Assembly: GCA_003116875.1 (NCBI GenBank)
Contig: BCKT01000007.1
Coordinates: forward strand, 62,001-126,000
Origin: Takashimella koratensis
Taxonomy: Eukaryota; Basidiomycota; Tremellomycetes; Trichosporonales; Tetragoniomycetaceae
Reading direction: 5' to 3'
Length of the DNA: 64,000 nucleotides
Positions 42,797 to 55,852 of the stretch are shown piece by piece (position 1 is the stretch's first letter; each line of letters begins with the position of its first letter). The position numbers were made by a program, and so were the translations under genes. The notes beneath the pieces were generated by a model. It did not search any database, was not told the DNA's origin, and was given only the letters and a program-made list of their open reading frames with translations.

Positions 42797-45700
42797 ATGT
42801 CGCTTCCCACGCCAATCGCCTCCGTCCCAGCGACCCCCGGCCCTTCGTCTCCCCCTTCCCCGACCTCTCTCCCGGCTCACCTCGCCCACCTGTCCCCTCC
42901 ATCCACCCCTCGCCACTCCAACTCTACTTCTACATCTCGCCCCACCTCGCTCCCACCCGTCGCCGTCTCCCCGTTCCTCAACCCATTCACTTTCTCAGCA
43001 CCATCAACCCCTGGGACTTCATCACCCTTCTCCACACCACCACGTTCAGTTCGAGCCAGCCTGATCCGTTCCGCTTCCGTCCACGACTCTCGCAATCACG
43101 ACCAAGTCCCACCTTCTACCCTCCAAAGCATACACAACCTCGATCTCGCAATAGACCCCAAAATGAGCACTCGAGCCCATCCCCATCGCTCTCAAGCGAC
43201 CTCGCCCATCCCCAAACCCAGCTTCACCCTTTCAAGCTCGCCCCGCCCCGCCCTCGTCATCAGCAAAGACAGCATCTCCGCTCCTAGCGCGGTCCACAAC
43301 ACCCTCTCCAAGGACTCTGTGGAAAACCTCCGCCGCCTCTCCGCGTTCCAGCCCTCCTCGCCCGTCCCCCGCACCCCTCCGTCCCCCAGCCTCAATGGTG
43401 TCCCATCAACTCCACCATCCGTCTTACCCCCTCTCGACAAGTCGTTCATGCGATGGTCAAAGACAGCCTCGTCCACCTCCGACTTTGGCACTACCCGCTC
43501 CCCGCCGTCCAACTTCTCCTTCCACGGTGATGCCCAGCCATCAGAGGACGGGGCTGTGAAGCGCAGCAGCACTGGCACCTTTGGCGGGAGCGCAAGTGGC
43601 CATCGATGGAGTCGAGTCCCTTCATCAAACGGTTCCTCCAGCGGGGCCCACGACGATATCGGCGTGGGCAGCTCTTCCCACCCCGACCTGTTCACCGACA
43701 AGCGCGCCGGCCAGAGCTTCTGGGAAGACGAAACCGTCTCCAGCGAATCCAGGCCTAGGCGGCGACCTTTGTCCATGTCTTCGGCTTCTACCAATACCGG
43801 TTCCAACCCGTCCCACGGTGCCGACAACTCGTCCGCTCCCCGCCAGGCATTTAGGGCGCACACAAGTCCACCCGGTTTCTTCCCTTCCCCGACGCAGAAG
43901 AATCCCAGCCACAAGGCCCCAGAGTCGGACCAAGCGATCAATGCTCACTTGCTCAAAACATCGGCACTCAATGACCTTCGTATCGTACCGAGACAGCGAC
44001 CGTTACCCCCGGGCTTAGCACCAGCGACTGCGCCGCCTAGTTCTGGTACCCCGCTCCGTGGAGGCGGAGTCAAAGAAGAGAGCGTTGGGTCGTCAGAGTC
44101 CGACTTTGCACTAGAGCACAGGATCACCCCAAGAGTCAGGCAAGGCCACGGGAGGAAACCAAGCAAGCTTGATCAAGTACTTGGCGAAGGCGCAGAGACA
44201 GCACGTGTCTTGCTCGAGTTTGAGAGGAGAGTGGTAGACGATCCGCTGAAGTCGCCAACAACGTCGTCGTAAGTTGATTCTATCATGCCCAACTGACACG
44301 CTTCAGCGCGCTACCACCTCCAGTGCGAGGACACAAGCCGTCAGCTTCACAGCCCGCGGTCCCGGCGAGTCAGGCCCAGCTCATCGCTCAATCCTACCCT
44401 CACCGGTCTCACACTGTTGGCCGCAATCCGGCACACGGTCGCTCCGCCTCCCTCGACTCGTTGCCGTCTCTCCACCCCTCACTTTCCGACTCGGTCAACA
44501 CGGTCTCTCGGCTTTTACCCCCACTCCCTCTCCAGCCGCTCCCTCCTCTCCCTCCTCATGCATACAAGGCCTCACGCAACGCCGGTCCTATGGTCCCGTC
44601 GAAAAACGACCTCTCCCCCGACCAGAAAGCCCTACTTGTCAAGCGCACACGCAAGCTCGAACAAGTCCTCGGCGAGACTCTCTCCGAGACGCAGATCGAG
44701 CGACTCGTAGTTGAACCATCGACGTCGGTGACTACCGTACTGACGAAGATAGATGACGACGCGTGGCCTACGTCTCCGCCCAATGTCCGACCTACGCAGC
44801 CGGAATGGGAGAGGACAGATTGCGTACCTCGTCGCTCAACGGACGACGTCTCTTCCCTGGGTTCTAACCCGGGTCAAATCGGCAACGCTCTCAACCGCTC
44901 GGGGTCGATGATTGCGCGGAAGGCCAGGGAAGTATTGGGCAGCAAGTCGAAGGCGGCACAGGCGGATGGTGATCTGAAAGTGTACGTGGCGAGGGAAATG
45001 AGAGTGTCAGAGACGTCCGTGGCGAGTGTCCGATCAAAGAACAATCAGGGACTAGGGTCAAGGGAACATTTGAATGGAAGGGGACTATCGTCGCCTACCG
45101 AGTCAATGAGACAGCAGTGGCCCGAGGCGGTGGATGTGGGCGAAGATGAGGCTCTGAGGCGAGTGCGCCGTATGCAGATTGCAAAGGTGAGGAACAGCTG
45201 TCAAGTATTATGGGTTACCGGAGCTAACCCCAACCAGCTGCATCGGCTTCTCGGGGTCCCGATCCCACCTGGCCTCGTCGGCCCCACGAGCCAAGACGAC
45301 CTCGTCGCGTCTCAATCACGCAGCTCGTCCCAGTCTCAGAGCTCTCTTCACGGCAAACCCAGTCCACCACGCGCTGATACCCCCGACGCCTCGTTCATCT
45401 CCCTCAACACACCGGTGAAATGGACGGACAAATTCCGCCAGACCCTCGGTGGTCGAGGCGGTAGTCCCTCGCCATGGTCCAGCAGCGGGAAACGCGGAGT
45501 AGGCGACGGGGACAGTTTCATGGAGATGGGCGAGGAAGCTGGGTTCGGAGCGCATTTCGGAGCTCATACGCCTAAATTGACGGAGAAGGAGAAAGTCGTG
45601 GCGAGGAGAAGAGCACACAAGCTTGAGCAGGTACGCGTAACACCTTATCGCGTCCTGCTATAGAGCTGTAGATTCCTCGCTGAAACTAGATCCCACTTAA

Positions 45701-46444
45701 TCGTTGTCTATAGGTATTCGGAGATGCCCCGCCGCAGAGTCTGTATGTGTCATCGGTCGTAGCCCCGGCGCAAGCATACGACGCGTACCATGACTCGTTG
45801 CAGGGATTGTTGTACATGGTCGAACACGACAGGGATCGGTTGGTATCAATTGTGGATTCACTCGATGACGACGACAAGGCCGGGGAAAGCTACGGGTATG
45901 GGTATAGAGGTGAGTCGCCTATAACATGTCAAGGATTGCCTCCTGTCGTAAGGTCACTTGAGTAGCAGCTGAATCGAACGCAGATGAGAGCCCGCCGATG
46001 TCGCCTCGATACGATGAAGATGAAGGACATCCACGTGAAGGGTTTGATCCTAACAGTCACGCAGCGAGGAGGAGGCGAACTGGGAAGCTTAGTCATTTCT
46101 TTGGCGAGAGCGGGATCGATTTCACACTACCTGCTGATTCGATCGAACCACCTGCTCCGTCGGGGTCTGTCAATGGCCGGACCAGTCTGCACATGGGAGG
46201 AACAGTGGGACGGGGCGGTGGTGCCGGTGTTGCTGGGAGTGGAACAGGGGGTAAGGGGAAATCAGGGCAAGGTAAAGGGAAGAGGAGGAGAGAGACGCTC
46301 GATGGGATATTGGGTGAGATGTGGAGAGGTGTACAGACAGAGTATCGGACAGGAGTGTTGGGGAGGGACGAGGCGGATAGGTTGGGGGATTTGATGAGGC
46401 GGCTGAGAGGGAGAGAAGACGGAGGCGGGTGGGAGGAGCTGTAA
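42797..46444 (+). CDS. Large disordered protein with repeated K-L-x-Q-x-x-G motif
   Basis: Five exons: 42797-44268, 44307-45186, 45238-45630, 45714-45909 and 45984-46444, joined in frame. The first 450 residues are Ser/Pro-rich with many SP/TP sites. A short motif then occurs four times: GRKPSKLDQVLGEGAE, KRTRKLEQVLGETLSET, RRRAHKLEQVFGDAPPQ and RRRTGKLSHFFGESGID. Each has a basic lead, Lys-Leu and a hydrophobic-Gly-acidic end. Between motifs are stretches such as MIARKAREVLGSKSK and QGLLYMVEHDRDRLVSIVDS. The C-terminus has a basic Gly/Lys tract followed by a helical segment (LDGILGEMWRGVQTEYRTGV) ending RGREDGGGWEEL. Such motif arrays suggest a multivalent peptide binder or scaffold. I do not recognise a named family. 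The start is the ATG after CTCACC; an in-frame upstream CTG-type start is not needed. Confidence 0.8.
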
Positions 46445-46862
46445 CACGGGGAGACGAGGGTTGGGTACACTACGAGCGACGGTGAGGATGTAACGACTGA
46501 CTCGAGCGACGAAAGAACAACGATTCGAGAATATCATGATTTGACGATATGTAGGTGGGAAATAACGCACGGCTCGGGCGACTTGAAGTCGCGCGAGGAT
46601 TTATGATCTGTAGACATGTACACCAGGTGTGAACAGGTACCTCAGTTTGGGTTTTCAGATACAATGAGCAAAAGTCGGGCGTGGGTCAGAGAGTACATTG
46701 TAATACAGGATACAGATAATTGAAGATATCATGTAATAGCGATCGATATGAACAACCTTTTTTTTTTGTTTCTAGGGGGGGAGGGGAGGGCAGAAGAGCT
46801 TTTCGTAAGCGGCGATAGATATAAAGTGAGCACTGATGGTGAGCCCTCGGGACTAGTAAAGA
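46445..46862. other. Convergent 3' intergenic region
   Basis: About 420 bp between two convergent genes, somewhat AT-rich near 46670-46760 with a T9 run. It likely holds both terminators. No gene. Confidence 0.5.
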
Positions 46863-49800
46863 TCAAACAACACCTTCTGCCCGAGCGGCGCCTGCTCCGA
46901 ACCCAACCCCGAGACTCTGTTCTTCCTCATTTAAACCAGGCGACACCATCTCCGCTCTTGGACCGGGAACGGTCCCTAGTCCTAAGGCACCTAGCGAGGC
47001 CATCCTCCCTTGTCCCACTCCTTGCCCCACCCCGTTACCCAATCCACCCAATCCACCCGATCCTCCTCCAAGTCCACTTCCGCCACTCCCACCAATCCCA
47101 CCTGGCTGGCCCAGACCATCGTCGATCCCTATCCCTACCCCAGACCCGGAACCTGACCCGGACCCACTAGCGCTCTGAAACAAGTTCTCGAAATCGATCA
47201 CGGTAGATTGAGAGATCACCCCAAAGGCATCTTGAAGCATCGCACCTAGGTAATCGAGTTCCGCGATAACTTCCTGTAAACGATAAAGGTGGTCAGTGCG
47301 ATATTCTGAAATCTTATTATCACCACTTCCTAGCCTTTTGGAGATGATTCCTAGCTCTGATTTCACACTCGTGCGAGCTTTTGCCCACAATCGCGACTCA
47401 CCTGCATCGCCAAAGCATATGCGAAAAACAACAAATGTCTCCCACCCCCTCTGACGCTCCGACGACGAACCACGTCCAACCCCCTGATCGCTTCGACGAG
47501 TCGTTGTCTCGCGCGTTCGGCGGAAGGGAGGTATGGGGGCATAGGAGTGCGAAGGCGGAATCCGGCGGAGAGGACGTAGAGCTGCGCGAGTCAGTATTGG
47601 TAAGAAAGAGAGTCAGGGATGGAGAGGATGACTGACGTAAAGGATAACGCTACCGGCCATCTCGCGGCGCAGGTGGTTGACTGGAATAACAAATGCTCGT
47701 CGGATACCCTATAAATCGAGGAGAAATCTCGTCAGTATGGAGCCAGAGGGTGTCCAAGCGTCTAGACAATAGCTTTCATCGCAGTCGCTCAGCGCTCCGT
47801 TCACTCACATTGTCCCTATCGCAGCGTCAGCATCCCACACGTAACTGTTGGAGCCGACTATCGTCTTCGCTTTGACTCACCACTCATCCCTTGTCGTCAC
47901 GCATCGCATACTATGAAACCTATCCAACATTCTCTCACAACTGAGTAGTACCTCATTATAAAACCCATAAGCGAAGGGTCCTTTCAACCTCGGTTCATTT
48001 TTGGTCTGTTGTAGAAGTTCGCGGAGGTATGCTAGTTGAGACTGAAGGTGGAGTTCCATGGCCATGAATTGGCGAACGGAGGGGGAGAGGTGGAGACGGC
48101 GAGTAGAGCCGGGGGGTAAGAGCGGTTCGTGTTCGCCCACCACAGAGGGGAGGGATTGGTTCGTAGAAATGCCCGTGGGATCGGGCGGAATGCCGGAAGA
48201 GGAGGCAGCAGCGGCGGCAGCGAGAGTGGCGGCTTCGTCTTGGTCTGGAGGGTCGACACCGCGGCTGTAGGTCGTAACTAGCTTGGAGTAGAGATACGAC
48301 AAGTCCAGGCAAAAGCTAGGTGGATTTGTCAGTCAAGAAATTTTGCCGTCCTTCTCCCATCGCCACCTCCAGCCACAGGGGTAGCACAGTCAGCCACCCA
48401 CTCGCTTAGACCAATACGAAGCTCGCGCCGTGCAGTATAAGGCCACCAATACCGCGAAACGATCGCGGCCCAGACCACGCCGATGATAACACTCGTCGAT
48501 CGGCGGAAGGCAATCGTCAATGGCGCTAGATCAGATTCACGCTGGTTGTACCTGAACACAAACGTCAGCATCGAACTTTGTCTGTCGGGTCTGGGATTTG
48601 ACGTAGAGAGAAAGAGAGAGATAACTCACGCGTAGAGGCAGGTTAGGTTCTGTAGAGCGCAAGGGATATTGTCAGTCACGCCTCCGACATGAAACAGGAG
48701 AGTGTGATGGAATATGTCTCAAGTGGAAGTACGCACGTAGGTGAGAAGGATGAAACGTCCAGATTGGACATAGTCGGGCATCTGAGTGATGATATAGAAA
48801 CAAGGCATGGAGAAGAAGAAGCCAAAGATCGGCAAAGCCACGGGGTTCTCCGGGAATCTGCGGATGTCAGCGCAGTCTCCGGTCCGCGAGGAAGGTGCGG
48901 CTTACAGGGTATAGGCAATGACAGCAACTGCTGCGCCTAGTCTGTTGAATCGTCAGCTCATTGCTCTCTCTGCCAAGTGCCCAGGCTTACACAGTTCCAA
49001 TCACTCTAAATACCGAACTGAGAAATGACAACGTAGTGAATTGATCAGCAATTTTCTCAACGACTTTTCTCTCCTATTGACACTTCTCCTAATATAGTCA
49101 TCTCCTCTCGCCCACTTACAGGAAATTCGTTTGCCCCACCGTTGGACTCATCGTCGCAAAGAACGCAATAAGCGCCCATTCACCTCTATACTCCAGAAAC
49201 ACTGGCCTCCCCCATTCTGTATAAGCCGGAGCAGCGAGTATCGCTCCGGCCAGGCCTGTCTTGATCGCGTATCTCATATCGGGCTCTCGAAGGCGCGCAC
49301 CGAGTTCCCACCACCAGTGTTTGATCTTGGGGATAAGAGGGAGCGAGGAGGTCGATGGAGTCAGGAGGGTGCCGGGGACGTCGCGCGCGTTCTTAGGGAA
49401 TAGAGGGGGTTGAGTCGTGCTTGGATCAATAGGGACAAGGGTTTCTGGGAATTTGCATGGGTTAGTAAGATCGAGAGAAGAGGAGAAGGTAGTGGAAGGA
49501 GTTAGGGCTCACGAAACTGTCGGTAAAGGGTTTGGGGTTGGCGCAGACGACGGTACTCCCATGGTGCTACGACAGCTTTGAACTGCTCCAGCGCGGTCAA
49601 TCGCTCGGCCGTGAGGATCTGTCCAGTTAGAAATGTTGTCCAAGTTGGTGACAACGTCGACTCACCTCGACAACCGTATCCAGAAGGAACAATAGTTCTC
49701 TAGCAAACTCCTCCAACGTAAACAGAAAGCTACACTTTGTTAGAATCCCGTGACAATATTTGTACACCGGCTTGAAGACCGAGTAACTCACAAGTAGATC

Positions 49801-52613
49801 AAAAACACCGTCTCATTCGGTCCCTCTGCAAGATCATGCACATCCGTAGGTGTCACCTCCTCGTCCTGGTCTTTATCACTCTCGTCACTGTCGAGGTATA
49901 TCCCTCGCTCTCGTTTAGGACCTGCGTAGACGCGTTTGATCGCGCGGCTCGAGGACCGGGTAAAGTCTTTCAAGGAGGCGGCGAGAATGGTTCGGAGGTC
50001 AGATAGGTCGGTGGCAGATAATTGGATAGCGGCTTTTTGAGGGCGGATGATATCTTCCACTGCATCAAGGGCTTCGTCACATTGCGCCTGGGTAAGGTAA
50101 GCACTGATCTCTGAAGACAAATCACGCTGGTTTTGGTCTCTCGAATACTCACTACAAGCGTGTCCATTTGAGCACCTGAGATCTCTCGGAATTGGAGGAA
50201 CAAGCTGACACTGGTCGATATATCCCCCTCCGGCATGGGAGCTGGACCTGGTAGACCTGCCGTATCTAATGCCGACGCCGAGATGGTCGAGTGTTTCTCA
50301 TTACTCGCTAGGTCTAAATGAATCTTTCCTTCTTTGCTCGCTGCCACCAGGGCTTCCTGGAGCCTCGTGCTGCTTCTCAACCCCGAAAGATGTTGTGCGA
50401 GCCGGGTAAGACTCCCAATCGCGGCGTCGTATAGCTCAAGCTTCCGTCCTCGCATTCGGTGATCGATGACCCGCTCGTGTTTAGCTTCAGCCAAGTCGGC
50501 TTTAAGCGTCTTGAATGCTGTCCCGTGCGATTTGACTGCTGCGGAAAGGTCCATTCGGTTTTCCTTGAGCACAGTCTTCTCGAGGAGGAAAGTGGAGGTG
50601 AGTAGGTCGAGAAGGGTGGAGAAGGAGTTGAGTGAGGTCGAGATGGATTTTTGGAGTCGAGAGGTGGCGGAAACTGGGAACACGAGGAAACAGACGAGGT
50701 TTGTGATGGTGGCTGAGAATGGGTCAGGTATCAGCCTGACTTCTTCAAGCCCTAATAACTGCAGCACCGACTCACCGCCAATCATCACGATCAAGAGAAC
50801 TTCCGCGAGCTTGGGCATCCCGCCTTCTTTGATGATGACCGTAAACAGCGTGACTGCGGCCATCGAACATCCTACCCGCAAGTCAGTTTGCCCTATCCCA
50901 AACCATACCGACTCACCCGTGTTGAAACTTGGGTTACCCACCCAAAGCTTTGCCCACGCAAGCCATCCCATACTCCCTCCGATCCAAAGAATACACACAA
51001 TCCAATCCCCGACTTCACTGATCCAGTCCCACTTGCTACCCTGGGACGGGGAGAAATGGTCAAAGATCTGCACGGTGGCGATGGAAAGCATGGAGATCCC
51101 TGAGGCGAGTGCCGCCAGGAGGATACAGTATCGTGTGGAGAGGAGCATATTCCCGAGGGTCTTTGACGGGTTGAACTGGATATCGTCAGCTTGAGAGTGA
51201 GCGGCCGCTCACGTATACGACGATGGTAGCCACCATGTGGGCAGAGTAGGCAGGTTTCCGTGTAACTCGTCCGTGTGCGTCTGTCTCGGAAGCCGTCGAT
51301 AGCAGGGCTGACAATGCCGGGACGAAAGTGAACAACGAAGCGATGAGATACGCCAGTGCACACTTGAAGACTGCGACAGCGGCAGGCGGAGGTGGCCAGT
51401 ACTGTTCTGAACATGGTGTCAGCTGTTCCGTTGTATTCCACATGAAGAGCACCAACAGCTCACTTTTCTTTTTTGTACCACCCAGCTTGGCATTTGACGA
51501 TGTCGCAGCGGGTATCGACGTATGAGTCGCCTGTGTATCCATTCGAGCTGGCTCCGTGGTTGGGACAAAGTCCTGCGGGTGTGATAAGATATCCGAGCCT
51601 GCTGGGATCTGGCTTCGACCTTGGGGACCAGATAACAAAGCTGTGCGCTCGTGTGCGTCTTCGTGCTCGTAATCTATTCCGCCGTGTGGTGGTTTACGAC
51701 TAGAAGACGCAGCCACGTCGTCGTCTTCCAGGCCGAAGGGGCGGTACTCGTTGAAAGCGCCGAAACCGTCAAGTGCGGATGGGGAGCTCGACAAGACTGC
51801 GCCGACGTCTGCACCGACTGTGCTGCGTCCCGCAGCTGGCGGTGCTGGAGTTGACCAACCTGATGTCCCGCTGTTTCTTGAGCTGGGGAGAGGGAACACT
51901 CGCGGCGATGGCTCTGTTGACGTCCCAACACCATCCGAACCTGTGAAGACCGATCGTAGGTCTCTCCGACTGGTATTCGCGCTCCGCCGAGGTCCGTTCG
52001 CACGAACGCCGAGCCACTGGTCCCTCTCCTGCATCCGGTCTTGCTCACCGACGAGGTCGTGCAGCGTCTGCCAGTTGGCGAAATCAAACCCATCCATTCC
52101 TGGCTGAACCTGCCCTGGCCGCGCGCCTACACCCGGCGTCCCTCCGCCAAATGCTGCGGTTGCGCTGAGCGTTGACCAGCCCCGGGTAGCTGTCGGCGTG
52201 AGGGGCGAGTTCTGGAGAGTCGCACCGGTGTCCGCCCTTGTCCCGCTGGAGGTAGGGCGCGGTCGTGATCGCGGAGGAACGTACGCCGGGATCGCCGTGG
52301 CTAGCCGGTTCAACCCCGGTCGAGGGGACTGCACCGTCCTCGCAGGTGTCGCCGGCTCGACATGATATGTCTGCGGGTAAGTCGCGTTGATCGGACTAGA
52401 CGGTTGACTGAAGAATGCCTCGCGAGGGTAATTGCGCCCGACGTCTTGCGACAAACGTGGACTCGGGGCGACTGCTGTGATCGGAGGTGTACTGGGCCCA
52501 GGCTGTGCGGTGGAGGTCGAGGTCGAGCTGGACGGGTCGGAAGGAGAGGGGTGGAGAGGTGCGTCCGCCAGCTCGGAGCGAGTGAGCTTGGTAGATTGTG
52601 CCCGGCCGTGCAT
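46863..52613 (-). CDS. ArAE-type / Bre4-like multi-pass membrane protein
   Basis: Large protein of more than ten exons, resembling the fungal family that pairs an N-terminal six-span putative ER transporter domain with a C-terminal aromatic-acid-exporter-like domain; yeast BRE4 is a related member. The first 400 residues are disordered and Ser/Pro-rich, starting MHGRAQSTKLTRSELAD. Membrane spans follow: FKCALAYLIASLFTFVPALS, TRYCILLAALASGISMLSIA, WIVCILWIGGSMGWLAWAK, AAVTLFTVIIKEGGMPK, and a TITNLVCFLVFPVSATSRLQ segment typical of the family. A long soluble helical part comes next (50000-50700). Further spans lie around 48300-49300 (RRSTSVIIGVVWAAIVSRYW). The C-terminus is a cytosolic domain ending in a Gly/Ser-rich tail with SGSGSG and GGIGGSGGSG runs. 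A longer in-frame start at 52751 exists but is less likely. Substrate unknown. Confidence 0.8.
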
Positions 52614-52861
52614 CGCTGCGACTCGCGTCCTCTCCTCGTTGGTGGAAGAGTGAGAGAGTGGGTGGATATGGTGACTGAATGGGAAGTTGTTAAGCTCGAC
52701 GCTACCTCGACGCTCGTCGTCACTGCCGCAGTCACGTGACTCGCGCGTCACAAATAAAATCTCGGCTTTGATCTCAACTCGTCTGAAAGCATTGCTCCAT
52801 CCTCCACAACCTTCATCGACGGGATAACTTGTGTCAGTACTCTACACATCAATAGGTTACC

Positions 52862-54553
52862 ATGGGAGAACCATCAGCAGGCGAGGGATCGTCAAGCCGC
52901 AGCGGAAGAGGGCGAGGTGGGGGTGGGGGTCGCGGCGGCGGTAGGGGCTTTGGCGGGCGAGGACGAGGGAGAGGAAGGGGTGGAGGTGGCGGGGGCGGAG
53001 AGGACCGGGGAGGTGAGCGACGAGGGCAAGGCGAAGGCGAAGAAGCACCAAAGCGCTGGCATGCGGACAAGTATCGCCCCAGACCTCTCGTGAGTGGTCG
53101 TTAGTCCTGTCTTACAGGTCGATTGAAGTCGTATGTCGAAAGCAATGCTGACCTTGAGTACAGCCTGAACCCCTCATGCGAGCGGGTATCTCGATGACGG
53201 GTGCGCAGCACAAGGAGAACCAGGCGGAGCGGGAGCTGCTCAAGGCGCTTGAAGAGGTGAGTTCAAGTCACCGGGCGCCTGGAGGATCAACAAAGAGATG
53301 CTGACACTGTGAACTGTAAAACCGACAGGCCGCAGACGAATTGTATCCAGAGACCGCCGAAGGATTCGTCAAGGCCGAAGAGGAGAATGAAAATCCAGAC
53401 GCCGATCTGGAGTTGATGCTGCAACAAGAACTCGCGACGTTGACGGACACCAACAAGATGTCGAACAGATTCCGTATGTCCATGGTTCTATACCTTCATA
53501 CCTTGCTTCGTCGCCTCCAGTTGTCTCATGAACCCGGTACTGACTTTCTCTCCAGAACTGTGCAGACAAGAGGTCATGTGTGGTGAGCATTATCTTTCCC
53601 TCGTCTCTCTAGCCCCCAATGCTGACCCCCTCGCTAGCCAGCTACATCAACGTGCTCCCACCACTTGACCCGGTTCGCCTTGTGCGGCATGTCCTGGAAC
53701 GAATCGAGCGTACTGCCATGAACCCGTTCCGATTCGTCCAGCGTATCGTCCCAATCTCGGCAACATGCCATGCGGATCTCGATGACATGCGACGGATTGC
53801 TGCGGATGTTTTCGCTCACGCGTTCAAGACGCCTGATAACACGCCTTTGAGAGTGAGTGATGGTTCATTAGACTTGAAACTGGATTGTCAAGTTCATGGA
53901 GTTCTACGGGCTGACTTCATGTCCTTTCTGTATAGTTTGCTGTGCAGACGAACACGCGACATTCGAGCAAACTCGATCGGATGTCTATGATCAAGACATG
54001 TGCAGAGTGTGTAGGGAAGCTGGGTCAAGGTCACATTGTCGACCTCAAGAATCCTCAAATGACGATTCTTGTTGAGCTGTACAAAGTACGTCAGGTCATG
54101 TCTGTCGCAGTACGAGGTAACAAAGCTAACGGATTCATCTAGAGTGGACTCGGACTCGGCGTCGTGGAAGACTACGAGCGATTCAAGAAGCTCAATCCTT
54201 CTCAAGTCGCTCAGGCTGCCGCAAGAGCTGCCGACCCCAACTACACCCCTGCGCCGAAGAAAGAGGTTGAGGAAGGTGAAGTCGGAAAAGCGCCCGCCAA
54301 GCACGCAAATCGGGACGCTAGGGTTGCCAAGATGGCCGAGGTTGAGGCGGAGAGGGGTCACAAGCGGAAGGCGAGTGAGATGGAGAGGAATGCAATCCTT
54401 CTTGCGGAGGAGGAAGAAGAGGCGAATGCGAATGGTGTTGTGCCGGAGACGGAGGAAGGAGAACTCAACGAAGCTCCTGCGGTTCCAAATTCGGCGCTGG
54501 AGGAGGAGATCATCTCGAACGGCACAAGCACAAAGATCTTGCGCACAGAGTAA
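52862..54553 (+). CDS. TAN1: Tan1-like THUMP-domain tRNA acetylation cofactor
   Basis: In yeast, Tan1 binds tRNA and is needed with the acetyltransferase Kre33 for N4-acetylcytidine at position 12 of tRNA-Ser and tRNA-Leu. Seven exons join in frame to 422 residues: 52862-53089, 53164-53256, 53329-53473, 53556-53582 (27 nt), 53638-53852, 53936-54085 and 54143-54553. THUMP features: RFVQRIVPISATCHADLDDM, FAVQTNTRHSSKLDRMSMIK, VDLKNPQMTILVELYKSGLG and VVEDYERFKKLNPSQVA. The first 50 residues are an RGG/RG-rich tract, unusual for the family as I know it and likely RNA-binding. The C-terminus is Glu-rich with a basic patch (RGHKRKASEMERN). It converges on the gene at 54706 and is head-to-head with the ArAE gene, whose start lies about 250 bp away. 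Confidence 0.92.
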
Positions 54554-54705
54554 CACCACGCACAATCTCGACGACTCACCTCGACCTCATTTCATGCATA
54601 CCACTATCACAAGGACGCCAACGTACCCTGTTTCACAAAACGTCAACCCTCATGGTCATGGCAAACTGACAGGCGGGACTGATTCAGGGTGGTAACGAAC
54701 AGCTA

Positions 54706-55852
54706 TCACGATGCGGGGCTTTGCTTTCGGGCTCGTCGAGCAGCGGCAGCGGTCTTCAACACGATCTCGATGATCCCTTCGTCTTCATCGAACGCAGGGT
54801 CCGAATTGAACGCGATGTCATTGTGAGTCTTGTCGGCTTTGTCAGTGGGAAACGTGTCAACCTTGGGTGTGAAGGGTGTGACGAGGGCAGGACTGTCCGG
54901 CTCCCCTTCTGTCTCAACTTTCGCTCCGGTGCTTTGGACCTCCCCTGCAGCAACGCCGCGCCTGGTCGACCAACCCTGCATTGGATTGGGCGAGACAGGG
55001 GAGAACGGTAAGATCTCCATGCTCGTCGGCTCCATCGCACCCGCGGGGCCTGGGGCGACAACTTCCGCCACAGTGTCTGTCGGACCTGTCGTATGCGGGA
55101 CAGTAAGCGAGAGCGGGAGATGTAGGAGCCGAGGACGTGCGAGACAGCCCGAGTGGCGCCGCGCGATGTGAACCCCGGGTCGAGAAGGCGACGGGGATGC
55201 AGTAGGCGTAGAGTCGACGCTCGTCGCGCTGGTAATCGACGGGCGGTGGTGGTAGTACAGAACGTCCGTGGGTGAGGTCACCGTCTGCGGAGTCCTTGAA
55301 AGTGTGAGTTGGGGTAAGAAGGGGTCACGACGATAGAGAGAAGTGTGGTGTCGTGGTGGTTGAACATGGGTGATGAAATGACGACTTACTGGATAGTAAC
55401 GGTTTGTTGCGGCTCAGTTGCCAGTGGAGCGATCATATGTGGCGGAGAGCGGAGAGGGGAAGGCGACGCGATCTTGGGCGCGTAATTGAGGCGAGGCGAT
55501 TCGCCGAGCCTGCGAGTAGAGGGATGGTGGTCAGCGTAGTGTTCGAAGCTCGAGCGCATTCATCTACCCTTGCGCGACAAGAAATGGGACAACGTTATTA
55601 TGGAAGACTCAGTACGGTTTCGGGGCCGAAGGGAGCTGGGAAGGTCACGCACCACCTCAACTGCTCGATCGAGCTGTTCGACCCAAGGGCATCGGGGGAA
55701 CTTGTCAGCGGCGAGGCGGAGGAGGCGTGGGATAGCCTGACTTGAGGGATCGGAGAACTCGCGTGGTCACGGTAACTGAGCGAGGTGCCGAACGGGAAAG
55801 CAAAGACGTTGGTCGCGGGCTGGTGGGGGCGACGGAGATGCGGCGAGGACAT
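54706..55852 (-). CDS. Small Ser/Pro-rich protein of unknown function
   Basis: Three exons reconstructed by frame. Exon 1 starts MSSPHLRRPHQPATNVFAFP at 55852 and ends SSIEQL. Exon 2 reads LGESPRLNYAPKIASPSPLR to TEPQQTVTI. Exon 3 begins TPQTVTSPTDVLYYHHRPSI and ends RKQSPAS. Many SP sites are present (FSPVSP, ASPSP, PSPSRPG). An acidic stretch DPAFDEDEGIIEIVLKTAAA near the C-terminus could form a helix. No domain, signal peptide or membrane segment recognised. Probably a disordered regulatory protein; function unknown. Confidence 0.65.
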
